Shown here piece by piece: positions 51,512 to 62,790 of a stretch of DNA of 64,000 nt; the stretch's first letter is position 1; each line of letters starts with the position of its first letter. The DNA lies in the NCBI GenBank assembly GCA_907163375.1, contig CAJQUW010003643.1, positions 496,001 through 560,000 of the forward strand. The letters are read 5' to 3'. Both the position numbers and the translations under genes were made by a program. Source of the stretch: Prostheceraeus crozeri (taxonomy: Eukaryota; Platyhelminthes; Polycladida; Euryleptidae). The notes under the pieces are model-generated. The model did no database searches and had not been told where the DNA came from. It saw nothing but the letters and a program-made list of their open reading frames with translations.

Positions 51512-52755
51512 CAGCGGGTAGAACTGGGCCGCTTTTTTCTGTCCGGGCCCGTATTAACTCAAAAATATCAGGCCCGGGTCCACTTCCAGCTCTGGTATAG
51601 TGGCATAGACAGTAATGCGTAATAGTTCCATACGAGATAGAATATCATTGACAAAATATTGAATGGTAAAAAAATAAGAGAATCAGAATGGAATAGAATG
51701 AGAGAACCGCACTGAACTATCCACTTAAATGGGAATCGATAATTCCTGATATGAATAAGTTTTGGAAAAGAATTTACTTATTTATTTGATATCAGATATC
51801 AAAATCATTTCCCACGCTTGTTGCCCGATGTCAGGTTTATCGCATGACGGGACGCCTTTTATCTAAACAGAACATGCTGCGAAAGTGCAACTGCATACAA
51901 GAGGCGGAGTGTCTGTGGGAAGCCAACTTCAATCCCAGTTCCCAGTGCTTAAAAATGTGTCATCTAAACGACTAAGACGTCATTTATACACTAAGAAATC
52001 AGTTGTTCCATGACACTTCTTCAGTTCAAGGAGATGCGTTTTTATTCATATTTCAAAATCCCAAAAATGGGTTAAGCTTTGATATCAGCAAGATCCACTG
52101 ATGGTTTCTTCAATATTCAAAGACGTAGATTGAATTGTTACAAAGTAACTTCCTTACATGGACAGACCAAACTAAGGACTTAATACAACGACGGGTCGGA
52201 CTGTGGACACGCATTATTTGACGAGTCGGACTGTGGATAAGCATTAAGCAATTCAAAATTACAAACATGAACATCGAATGAATTCCAAAGCATGATCAAT
52301 TTACAGAACCGTCGCCACAACTATTATATAGCTGTCGCAGAATATTTTGCCAACAACATCGACAAAGGTTTTCCGAAGACAATAAAAATGGAAAATGCTG
52401 CTTCCTACGTCTACCTGACTGTCATAAAAAGTCATAGGCATCATAGCTGCAATTGTGCTTATTGTAGCTTTCGTAGACTGAAGGTTTATTGAAGGTTTTC
52501 ATGCGTCATGACGCTTTCATTTACTTCACATCTGACATAGCTTTATTAACGCGCACTTAATTTCTCTATTTGATTGTCAACTTGCATTTCATTCTAGCGA
52601 CTATGAAGCTATTGATTGATGAATAAACTATTATTTTGGTAAAAATTCGTGCTTTCATCATAGTCATTTGTTAATTGGAGTCATCTAACATACAACACAA
52701 TATCGATCAGATTCAATACGGGTCTGGGGCAAAAAACGAACCAGTTCCAGCTCTG
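51512..52755. mobile_element. Decayed hAT-like element, about 1244 bp
   Basis: The left end CAGCGGGTAGAACTGGGCCG and the reverse complement of the right end CAGAGCTGGAACTGGTTCG align over about 48 bases, through TTTTTT and CCCGTATT. Flanks GTACAGAC and GTCCATGC agree at five of eight positions. A second inward-facing terminus (CCACTTCCAGCTCTG) ends at 51594. A doubled 30-base unit lies at 52190-52248. No transposase. Confidence 0.5.
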
Positions 52756-53769
52756 GTCCATGCATTCCATGACCCATGATCTATGATCCTTAACATGTGT
52801 TATTAACTTATGTGAATAGTAAGTAAATGTGGATGAAAATTACTTTTGCTCATCTATCGACTGTAAAAGGTCGCATGTTCTCATAGAAATAGCTTAAGAT
52901 AGATTCAAGAAATAATTTTGTCAGTGGCTATTTAGCGTCTAGTATATTGAAAATGGTGTTGTATCTGGTGTGGTGTGGAGGGCGAGGTTCGATGAGTGAT
53001 GATGAACTTTGTTATGAAGGTATAGTGGGTTCTAAGTAACTTAAGTTTGCATGGATTGGGCAGAAGGTGGAGATGTGTAGAAGTTTTGGCCATGCTTAAT
53101 CAAATCATGCTCATGCTTTTTTAATTTTGATCATTTTGATGATTTCATTTATCAATTACCGAGAAAAACTAAACGTTGCACAGAGGACAAAGGAAACAAT
53201 GATGTTAGTAGTAATAATAAGAAAAACACAAACAAAGGACGTAACCATAGAAGCGAAGAATCTTAAATAAATAAATCGTTTATTTCAAAAAATCCCCAGT
53301 ATTGAAAATGGTGGGGAACAGACATACAAAAGGAAACTAGCAAATTCATTTATCTTGAAAGTAACAAGTAACAAACGGAAGGTTCTTAATAAAGTAGCAA
53401 ACGTAGACATAACTGCCGCGGCACAAGAGCTAATTACACTGAAAAGCCATCGTTCTCAAGTTTTGACATGACGATCACAAATGATTTCTTTCGGAGGGAG
53501 TTCATGTATTTTGGCAGCAGAAATTTCCGAGAATGACGAAGTCGTGGAAGCAGTACCCCATGCAAAGGATGACTATCATCGGAAACTACTTGCTGAAACA
53601 ACCTCCACCCAATCACAATACGTCGGTAGTCCAGGGGAATGAAAGAAAGACACATGCACCGGCTGGAACCACAAATAATACGATAACTTCGTTTTTGTAT
53701 GCATTCGAGGATATCTGATTCTGCAACATTTAACTGTACATTATTTTATGTTAATAAAATAACATTAAG
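52756..53769. other. Intron DNA before the H2B copy
   Basis: No element ends recognised. A CCAAT motif near 53610 could be part of an old H2B promoter. Small overlapping frames at 53434-53718 show no motif. Confidence 0.35.
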
Positions 53770-54105
53770 ATGGCACCTAAAGTATCAGGCAAAGCTGCGA
53801 AAAAGTCTAGCAAGGCTAAGGCCCCGAAGACCGACAAGAAACGCAAGCGCAAGCGTAAGGAGAGCTATGCCATCTACATCTACAAAGTGCTCCGACAGGT
53901 GCACCCCGATACTGGCATCTCCAGCAAGGCCATGTCCATCATGAACAGCTTCGTGAACGACATCTTCGAGCGAATTGCCAACGAGAGCAGCCGACTTGCT
54001 CACTACAACAAGAAGTCGACCGTCTCCAGTCGGGAAATTCAAACCGCTGTTCGCGCCTTTTGTTGCCTGGTGAACTGGCCAAGCACGCCGTCACTGAAGG
54101 TACCA
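53770..54105 (+). pseudogene. H2B: Histone H2B pseudogene
   Basis: The reading frame gives a basic H2B tail followed by the histone fold: [53 protein letters not shown]. The core is close to what I remember of starfish H2B. After QTAVR two extra bases (within 54052-54055) shift the frame; the expected [12 protein letters not shown] then continues in the next frame as far as EGTK. The final VTKYTSSK-type residues are gone, replaced by an AT-rich stretch that leads into LINE sequence. No histone 3' stem-loop is present. The copy is clearly richer in GC than its surroundings. Histone genes lack introns and poly(A), so a retrocopy and a DNA duplicate cannot be told apart here. A CCAAT motif lies near 53610. 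It sits inside the HS3ST intron on the same strand. Confidence 0.85.
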
Positions 54106-54109
54106 AGGT

Positions 54110-54800
54110 TTTAATTTAATGTTACATTAAATTTTATTAATTTTACTAAATTACATTTAACATTTTTCCTTACATTTAAAGGCGCACAATATTCTACAAG
54201 ACCATGCGTTGTATATTGTCACAATATCATCCTTGCTGACAAATGGCCGTAGATGTCTGAGAACATGTAGTCTGGAAGATGCCTTCCGCGAAATGCTGAC
54301 AACATGAGGTTTCCAACTAAGATGGTTGTTAAAGATCACTCCCAGCAACTTCATCTGATCAACCATTGAGATGCCATTAAGTTTGAAACCAGATAAGTCA
54401 CAATTTGATGATGCAGTGATCATCATTTGCTCACTTTTCTCAATTTTGATGCTCATGCGATTGGTTGCCAAGTTAAGTGGAGCATGGACATGATTTTCGG
54501 CGAGGAGTGACGACAGAGTGACAACTTGTAAATGAAATCAGAAGCTGAGGCCGCCAGCTCAAACGATGGAGAGAGGGATTTCCCACTGGAAAGCAGATGA
54601 CTGCTCGCGATCGCAGAATGCAGTCCATTGTTTTGGATGGAGTCCGATTTCCGAGCCCAATGAAGAAGGTCTTACTAGGATGAACAAAACAGAAATGTAG
54701 ACAGTCATTAAAATCCTTTGTTTTAGACGCCGACGTTGAACATGAAAGCAAATCGAAAAGAGGAATTTCCCAAGCGCCTTCAAGGTCCTAATCAATTTTG
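54110..54800 (-). mobile_element. CR1-like LINE fragment (reverse transcriptase thumb region)
   Basis: The minus strand encodes MSIKIEKSEQMMI, KLLGVIFNNHLSWKPHV and ASSRLHVLRHLRPF, the run that follows the polymerase palm in CR1/L2-type non-LTR elements. Frames are broken upstream, so the copy is dead. Its AT-rich 3' end abuts the broken end of the H2B copy, which suggests the LINE landed in or beside that gene. Confidence 0.7.
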
Positions 54801-56339
54801 GTTAAGCACCCATTGATTTTTTGAATATTTTAAACATATCGTTTACATAATTTTGAATTCATCCCTTAACGATTGACTTGTGATGATGATGACCATGAAA
54901 GTGATCAGGAACATTCAAGAATGTGAAAACCTGGAGGAGATTGGTATGGCTTTATAGAACACTTGACACTTTCATATCGTGTGCTAAATGTTAAAAATAC
55001 ATATAACTACATATGTAGTCTTATTCAGTCTTATTATTAGTCTTATTCATATTGGAATTCAATATAAGCCATTAAGTAAGAAAAAATCAGATAAAATTAA
55101 ATACATTATGAATGACATGATGCTCATTTGCTTCAAAAATGTATATGAAAAACGGAGAGGAAAGACCGCATCCATGCGGCTTCAAACTAAAGTCATGAAA
55201 ATTTAACAAAATGTGACATTGAATTTTGCTTCTCATCTTGTCCATCATTCTTTCTTAGCGGTAGTTGCACTTTGGGATGTATCGGCGGTGCATGAATTGT
55301 CATGTCGCCATACGGTGTAAGACAATTTGACCTCCCGACCCCCGGACGTTCAATTGTTCCAAACTTGAATGCTTTCCACTTCAATGAGCGCTGCTGTCGA
55401 AGCGGGGCTTCTTATGAGTGGTGATTGATGAAGGCGTCGTAGTTGACAAGCCACGCGCGATCTATTCTGATGTCTATGGTCTAGCCCTTTGACAAGGTGG
55501 ACCACCTGGTGTGAAGTTGCCGCAATGAAGAGCAAGGAGACGACACCTCATATTCCTCCACCAGTCGTCCATGAAGTCAAAAACTGATTTTCTCACAGAT
55601 TTACCACGACTGTTGTGGTTGCAGTTTGCCGATTGAAACGAATTAATGTATACACGCTTCAATTATGATTGCCGTTTCAAAGTACACGCACTTGGAAGGC
55701 GTTATTCACTGTAACTCATAGAGTTCGCTCAAACTGTAATAGATAGAACTCAATCCCATCTTCCTAAACTCATTTAACAGGATCAACGTGCTCCGCGCAC
55801 CTTTGACTTTTCAATTACGATTCGAATTGAGGACACGTATTTTCAATAATATTCCTCGAAGGTTTGCGTTCTGATATTTCCTCTCTAATTACAATTCTGA
55901 GTTTTCCTGAATGCAGAGTATGACATCCTTTATTACTCAATTTGATTATTGTTTACACCATGTTTACTGTCGTCGTGTAATTTTCGTTGTCAAAGCTTAA
56001 AAACGTGAATTTCGTGTTTGCTGAGCTAATCTACACTACACTTTCAAAGCATGATGAGAGTTATCTGATTTCAAGTCAGTTCTCCTATAGGCTACTCGCA
56101 ATGATGCTGAATTTGTGTTATCTTTGCGAACACGTCAAGAATGGCAGAGTAAAACCTAAAGAGGAAAATGATATCAATTTTCAATTTTATTGCGATAATT
56201 TAAACAACGGTCTAATGTAGCACTAGTACTATTAGTAAGACGAACATTGAGATTATATTCACGAATTGGAGAATTATTTTGTCTGTTTAAGCTGTCGCTA
56301 ATAAGAGGCAAGGAAAAATCAAAATTTTTGCTTGTATTG
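54801..56339. other. Intron DNA, no gene seen
   Basis: Short chance frames only. The 55230-55560 stretch is somewhat richer in GC but shows no coding motif. Confidence 0.4.
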
Positions 56340-56449
56340 GAACAGGTGCTGACTACGTGGCACAAATGAAGTTATACCTGACGGACATTTGAACTCAGAT
56401 TTCTTGCAGGTACCGCGAGAACTCTACCACAAACAGGGCCACTGCGCCT
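56340..56449 (-). repeat. Second type of tRNA-derived SINE
   Basis: The minus strand begins GGCGCAGTGGCCCTGTTTGT, then has an A-box-like TGGTAGAGTTCTCGC and a B-box-like GAGTTCAAATG. The head is tRNA-like, but the body differs from the three copies at 6321, 47292 and 56791, so it is either a related subfamily or an independent SINE. Confidence 0.5.
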
Positions 56450-56790
56450 CTACGTAGTGACATGTCAAAGCTGTTGATATCTTCTTGTGATTAAAAACAA
56501 GACACTCAAAGCGGCAGGTTGCTCTTCATTGTACAACTCAGTGTATTTCTGTATGTTTGAATGGATTGCATGCTTGGAAGAGAAAGCGTTGCATTATAAA
56601 TATGCGAGTAGGCGTGTAAATGCTCAGCTATGCTAGCACAACCAAGTCATAAATAATTATCTCAGTGTGATCAAAATATAGAAAGCAATATCTTCAATTA
56701 TTCTTTGATGCAAATTCATTTCAAAATGATGAAAAAATACTAAAAATATCTTTCAATTTAGATATGATTTATGATTAGATTTTCATTTTT

Positions 56791-56980
56791 TGTGATTGAG
56801 TGTTCGCTCTGCGTTCTGGAGACATGGGTTCAAACCTGGGTTGGGTAAAACCTAAGAATTAAAAACAGATGCTCTCTGCAATTTTACTAAACACTCAGCA
56901 TGAAAGAATGAGAGTGGAATAAATGGAACTCGCCCGCATGAAAGAGAGGCGTGTCGCCTAATGTGCTTCCCAGTATTTTT
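56791..56980 (+). repeat. tRNA-derived SINE, copy 3
   Basis: On the + strand: GAGTGTTCGCTCTGCGTTCT, a good B box GGGTTCAAACC at 56826-56836, then GAATGAGAGTGGAATAAATG and a tail CTAATGTGCTTCCCAGTATT. It has the best preserved B box of the three related copies. Confidence 0.72.
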
Positions 56981-57692
56981 AGGTTCATTCATTTATATGA
57001 TTACTAATTTCGAATTTGGCCACATGTCATGGGCTGTGTTCAATTATTACGGCAACAACATTCAGATTAAGCTGTGACATGTCCTAGTAGATTAATTAAT
57101 CATGAATTCCACAATCCTGGAATTTACTGACTTACTGAATCAATATTAATAGTCGCACATCTTCTTAGCCTCAGAAGAAATTAAGGTCGGTACCTATCCT
57201 TATGACTGTCACTCCTGATCGCGGCTGCATTCCGAAAAGGAAGACTTTTTGCCGTTGTAATCGTGGGAATTGAAGTAGCATGCACTTTGTCGTGTTGACT
57301 TTGTCATCGTTCCCACTTTCTAGTCAATGATGCAATGAAAATTTAGTGTCTGAGAATATGTTCACGAGCGACCCAGTGCGCGTTTCCGTCTATGCACGCA
57401 AATTACCAGTTCGTCTGGAGTTTCCTGAGGATAAGAGCACTCTCATGGAGCTGAGAGCGTGCAGTTTACTCGAATTTTGTCGGAAGACGGAATGGATGAC
57501 TATAACTCTGTTTCTATCAGATGTAAAGGACACGGGATGTCCTTAAATCAATCAACGAATTATTAAATTGCTTTGATATGCATGAATCTAAAGACTGAAA
57601 TTCATGTGATTATGGATCTACTTATTATTGTATGAGTAGTAGATGTAAATTGATTAATTATGTAAGACAGTTCACTTCTGCTTTCCTTTTAG

Positions 57693-58329
57693 GTCTCGTA
57701 TGCCGCATATCTTGCAAGGTCAGATCGTAATGGAGAAGACTCCTGCGTATTTCGTTGATACCAACGTGCCTCAGCGTGTCCATGCCATGAATCCCAACAT
57801 TCGCCTTATATTGTTGGTGAGAGAGCCAATAACACGAGCGATTTCCGACTATGCTCAAGCTGCCGCGAAGCATCGTGCCATGAATGCCAATTGGACTCTC
57901 AAGTCATTTGAGGAGCTCATTTTCCAGGCAGAAGGTCAAGTGGACGCTACACGAAATGCTATTCGCGTGGGACTGTATTCTCGGCACCTTGCCAATTGGC
58001 TGAAATATTTTCCGCTCTCCCAAATTCTTGTAGTTTCAACGGAAGAACTAATTCGCCGACCGTTTGTCGTTGTCAGTCGTGTTGAACAGTTTTTGGGACT
58101 CACTCCCGTTGTTACTCGCGACCACTTTTATTTTGATAAAGTGAAAGGATTTTATTGCATGAAGAAACACTGGAAGACTGGAAGACCACACTGCCTTGGT
58201 CGTGGTAAAGGGCGAACTCATCCAAAGGTCCGGAAAGATGTCATTCGCCGCTTGAAAGACTTCTATCGTCCCTTTAATTTCATTTTCTTCAAAGACGTTG
58301 ACACAGATTTTGGTTGGAATAATTCTTAA
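57693..58329 (+). CDS. HS3ST: Heparan sulfate glucosamine 3-O-sulfotransferase, coding exon 2
   Basis: This exon encodes residues 81-292, the rest of the sulfotransferase domain. It follows a pyrimidine-rich tract and an AG acceptor at 57691-57692. Joining it to 29769 keeps the frame and rebuilds WYRSRMP, a conserved junction. EKTPAYF (95-101) holds the substrate-contacting Lys96. VREPITRAISDY is the 3'-phosphate site with R124 and S132, spaced as R151/S159 of HS3ST1. Two cysteines (236 and 248) form the expected disulfide, and KGRTHP (253-258) is the C-terminal cofactor loop. RPHCLG and FYRPFN resemble vertebrate HS3ST2/3/4/6, which also have one intron here, while WYRSRMP resembles HS3ST5. 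The total of 292 residues is near HS3ST1 (about 307) and shorter than HS3ST2-4. No lesion is seen, so the gene looks functional. I did not find a convincing poly(A) signal close to the stop. Confidence 0.95.
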
Positions 58330-61300
58330 ATATTTATATGATATTACGAAAGAATACCGTGTTGCGTATTATGAATCAAATCACTTGCCATGCCTTCTTC
58401 GATAGATAATTCTATCAGAGTCAAACTTCTGTCCATTCCAACTTCCGTCTAATTGCTTGTAAATAAGTTACTCATTTGTGATATCAAAATAATCTCAATG
58501 TTTTAGCTCATGTGCAAGTATGAAGCGGACTAACTTTTTCGGCTCGCCATGGCTTGCGCTTGTCTCTGAATCAAAAAAATTAACCGCTATCCACCATTTG
58601 TCTGTCTAGGTTTATATGATACTCTGCATATTCGATCTGTTCAAATGTGAATACTTGCTAATTAACTACCACTAATTCTGTCTGATATGTAAGCAAATGA
58701 TGCTTGCTTCTGTATCTGCATTATTCTGATATTATTTTGATATCACAATTAATTAATCCTCATTTGGAATCAAGAAAGTTTAGGCTACAGTACATATGGA
58801 AATATTCTCATTGGACGAGGTAACCATTTTTCAATGATTTCATATCTCATCAGCAACAACTTGTAATCATTCGATGACCCTTCATAATTGTTGCCATATT
58901 CCCTTGTTTTCGACTTCATATTCCTGTATGGTTTGCTGATGTCGTTTTTGAATTGCATTTTCTTTTCTTTGACAAAACATGTGTGGTTTCGTTAATATAC
59001 ACAAGATTTTGTATCCATGATCGTGTTCAACAGCATTCAGTCATAAGTGGCATCTGCATGACAGGGTTCCTGAGCCGGAGCCGTGGTAGCAGGTCGGAGC
59101 CGGAGCCGTGGCAACAGGTCGCAGCCGGAGTCGACAGAAAATACCACAGCTCCGGCTTGAAATTTTATGTGCACTAAGAATTCAGTCAGTCACTTTGCGA
59201 GATAAAGTGATATTTGACTGTGCAGCTGAAACGAATACAAGTGTTTCATCATGGTAGGTTATCGCTGTGGACATCTCAAAACCTAATCCTTAACCTAAAT
59301 CCTTCATCTCCTCTCAATACATAGCCTACTGCGAACCACTTATTTGGATTTAAAAGGAGATCGCTGACTTCCTTAAGATTGTGTTCCAGCCGAAAACGCA
59401 ACTGTCGGCTCTTATCGAAAAACATGCCCTTGCATTCTCGCCTCAAGTTTAATGTACATGTACTTATATATTAAAACACATTATTGATTCTTTATTATTC
59501 CCTTAAAAATGTATAGTTATTCTATAGGTGTCTCGTTCTCAATAAAATACCTAGATGAAGTATTGCAGTACTTCTGAAGAAGTGCTTTTGATATAAAAAG
59601 AATTTTAGCTCAATGTGGAAACATGTTTTTCTTGATTGATGAATATAAGAGCCCTGACAGCTAAGTAGTTGAATCATCTCGTCCGACCGTCAGCAGGGAA
59701 CGAGGCTGAATATTGAACTTTCGGAGAATGTTGTGCACTCTATCCATGGCCACTACGAATCTGCGCGTCTGCCGAGTTCTAGCCGTTTCCTGTTCTTATC
59801 AGACACGATCAATAAAAAAGTGCACTTGCATGCCCAAAATCGTGCGGATTGAAATGTTCGAGAACCCTTCCACTGACTAAAATACCTCTTTTTAATCAAT
59901 GATGCCTCACTCTGGCAGAATGATTTGTTCTCGCCTCCGATTAAGCGCTAAGAGCGGTAGTGGTAGGGACTAAATCAAAGACTTCTATCCGTCCCATATA
60001 AATATAAAACATTCTCATGCCTCCCTCTGCGACTCATGCTTAGTAAAAAGTTTTAAGTGGGATGCACTAGCGGGAAGTCACATTAGGCATAATTTTTAGT
60101 ATGGTAGTCATTTTCTATCCTGTGTGTGTTTTTGCCTCCGATCAGTGACATGTACGAAAATGTATTGAAAGACTTAATAAGTTTCAGCTGAAACTTAATT
60201 AAGATGCTGTGTTTTACGACAAAATAATGATTTGATAAATCTAAATGTGTTTAGCTTCTTAAACAGCATGGACTGCATGAGCTAGAGATGGTTCTACACG
60301 CCGTAGTACGTAAATCACAGAAAACGCAGACAAATGTCATTTTACCGAAAGCCTCAGCCTGCTCCCATAGGATATATATGTGCTTCCAGTGATGTCTGAC
60401 AAGAAGAGGTACCAGATAGACCTCGACAGTTGTGCAGTTTCGCAGCCATCGGGTGTACATCATTCTGTAAAAGTCTCTTGTTCGATTTCGTGTTGGGAGC
60501 CCGATAATATGTCGGAGGGTCTTGGGTCGGACCCGGAGCCATGGTAACTGGACCACGGCTACGAAACACTACTGCATTGGCATCAAATAATATAAAGCTG
60601 CGCATGTGGGTATCAAATAGTGAAACTGTGCTGCTATGTCACCAGGCAACATAATTGAATTCAAAATAATTATCAGCTAACATCATTCTCTCTTTAGGGA
60701 TCACTATAACCATGACGCTATCGTAGCTTTAGTTTATGAAGAATGAGTATGAGCTGGTAAAGTTGCTTAAGCAGAATAATTGGCAATGTCCCGATATTAT
60801 GCATTTTAGAATACAAAATACGCATGCATTCATCTTGATAAAGTCACGTTCTACAAGGTTGGGCAAAAACTTGCATTGGGCATGCCCAATACAAGTTTTG
60901 GGCCAAAACTTGGGTCGAAACCCAAAACCCAAGCCCAAGTTTTGATAAATGAGTAGAATCAAGAAAACGAAGTGCATTCTTTGTATTTTGTGCTGACACA
61001 AGGATTTTTCTATCGGCCAAAATTCCTGTTGGCGCCCATGAGAAGAGTAGCATTAGTGGGAAGCAATTTCTTATTGCAATAACTGCAATTATAAAGTAGC
61101 TAGAATACATGTATTACGCTATAAAGCCTTACTTAAAATCTAACCTTAGCTGATATACTGACTAACTGAAAATCTTTGATTTACATGATTGACTTACACA
61201 TTGCATATAACAAAGTAATTATTTTCATTGGATACAGAAATATAAACAGACTTAATAGATATTATAGCTGCATAGTGTGTGCAAGGTTAAACATATTTAG

Positions 61301-61619
61301 AACACAAAATTGAAATGAATTCATTTTTGGAATGTCGGCTATCGGAGACAGTTTAGGGGTGCGGATGACTGCGAAGATATAAAATAAATGAAATATATAA
61401 AAATTCAATATGCACAAATGCAACAACATACACGTAAGCTATACATATTACAAATACATATTTCATACATACTGTAATACAATATGTACGAACTTTCAGT
61501 GCGCGGGGTTATCAAGCCTAGAATGAAAAAGCTAAGATCACAAGTATTTCATCTTTGAAATATTCTGTGAATTCAGTGGAATTTTGATTAAAAAATCGGA
61601 GATTTATGCTCTTATCATG
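58330..61619. other. 3' flank of HS3ST with short repeats and a palindrome
   Basis: Probably holds the 3' untranslated region; an AATAAA lies near 59541 but is too far off to assign. At 59069-59133 about 2.6 copies of a 25-bp unit rich in GGAGCCGGAGCC occur, like the subterminal repeats of the hAT element at 2296. At 60866-60899 there is a near-perfect 34-bp palindrome with arms AAAACTTG / CAAGTTTT and ATTGGGC / GCCCAAT. Confidence 0.45.
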
Positions 61620-61621
61620 TA

Positions 61622-62788
61622 CACTGTAAACCGTAGACCGACAATTACCCCACAAATTACTGACAAAATCAACCGACGACTGTCACCTCCAATATCCTGC
61701 GATATCCGATGAATTCGTAGGTTCTCCACTGACATCGAAACAGATACTTTGTATGCAGGGGCGACGGCAGGGGCGGGCCAGGCAGGGCCGCGGCCCTGCC
61801 TGTGGCCCTGCCAACTTTTTGAGAGAATTTTGAACATTTCGTAAATTAACAGTGTAGCAATATTTTATTCATTTTTTTGTATTATTCTTATTTGGTATGG
61901 TTGTTTTGCAGAGAATACAGATGAAATATTTGACACGTATTTGTTGTAACGACGGCTGTTCTCACTCCATTGACAAACCAATTATTTTTATCGGTTTGTT
62001 TAAAAACGGACAATCTAAATTGGATGTCCATGACCTTGACGATCAGTTGTGATATTTTTCTTCAAATGGTTTAATGAATAATTGCCTCAATGAAAAAAAT
62101 AATCCTCTAAATATGGAACCTATAATACATAATACGAGGTTGGCTTATCTCCGTATTTATCATATGTAAATGATGGTGAGGATTGCGGGATATGAATTAT
62201 AGGACGCCGCTTATAGAAGTAGAAATCTGCCTCATGTCATCAGAATATAAGCACGAATTGGCATAATTGGCTAAGCATCAGTAAATTTTGCTACTACCGT
62301 TTCGCATAGTGATAGGGCCACATAATACAGGCCTCTTGGTGACTTACTGTTCTCATTATATCTGTAGGGACCCCAAAAATGTACTTTTCAACATTGTTTG
62401 GAATGACCTTGGCATACATTTATGCGGCCCTGCCACGAATCTATTTGGCTCTGCCTTGGCCCTGCCGAAAACAGACGGCTGGCGTCGCCACTGTTTGTAT
62501 GCAAACTAACTAAACAAAAACTGTTGAATATTGATTGATTTTTTCGATTAATGATTGCTTGACTTTTGGGCAATCTGTATTATTGTGTGGGAAAACGATG
62601 ATTTATTTTGACATAATTTAATTAATTACCTACATTTTTGATAAAATTTAAGATATAATTTATTGCTATTCATTTTGTCAGATATTGTAGGTGTTCAGTA
62701 GCAATCATCCTACAAGAACTAACAATGACCGACAAAATAGATTTTGTAGGATAAATGTCTGTCAATTGTCAGTCAACGGTTTACAGTG
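61622..62788. mobile_element. TA-flanked inverted-repeat element hosting a hAT insertion
   Basis: Left end CACTGTAAACCGTAGACCGA, right end (reverse complement) CACTGTAAACCGTTGACTGA, continuing CAATT. TA flanks both sides (61620-61621, 62789-62790), as in Tc1/mariner-type elements. Without the hAT at 61756 and one copy of its duplication, about 420 bp remains, the size of a MITE. No transposase. Confidence 0.82.
61756..62494. mobile_element. hAT-type non-autonomous transposon, 739 bp
   Basis: Left end CAGGGGCGACGGCAG, right end (reverse complement) CAGTGGCGACGCCAG. An exact 8-bp duplication TTTGTATG flanks it (61748-61755, 62495-62502). Both ends carry GGCCCTGCC repeats. It sits wholly inside the element at 61622-62788, so it arrived later. 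Confidence 0.92.
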
Positions 62789-62790
62789 TA

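Noticed and set aside
53785-54042. 85-residue minus frame over the H2B copy
   Set aside because: Antisense shadow of the GC-rich histone sequence.
59062-60280. Possible hAT from CAGGGTTCCTGAGCCGG with CTGCATGA on both sides
   Set aside because: The 8-mer recurs near 60273, but the bases before it do not form an inverted end; a chance match.
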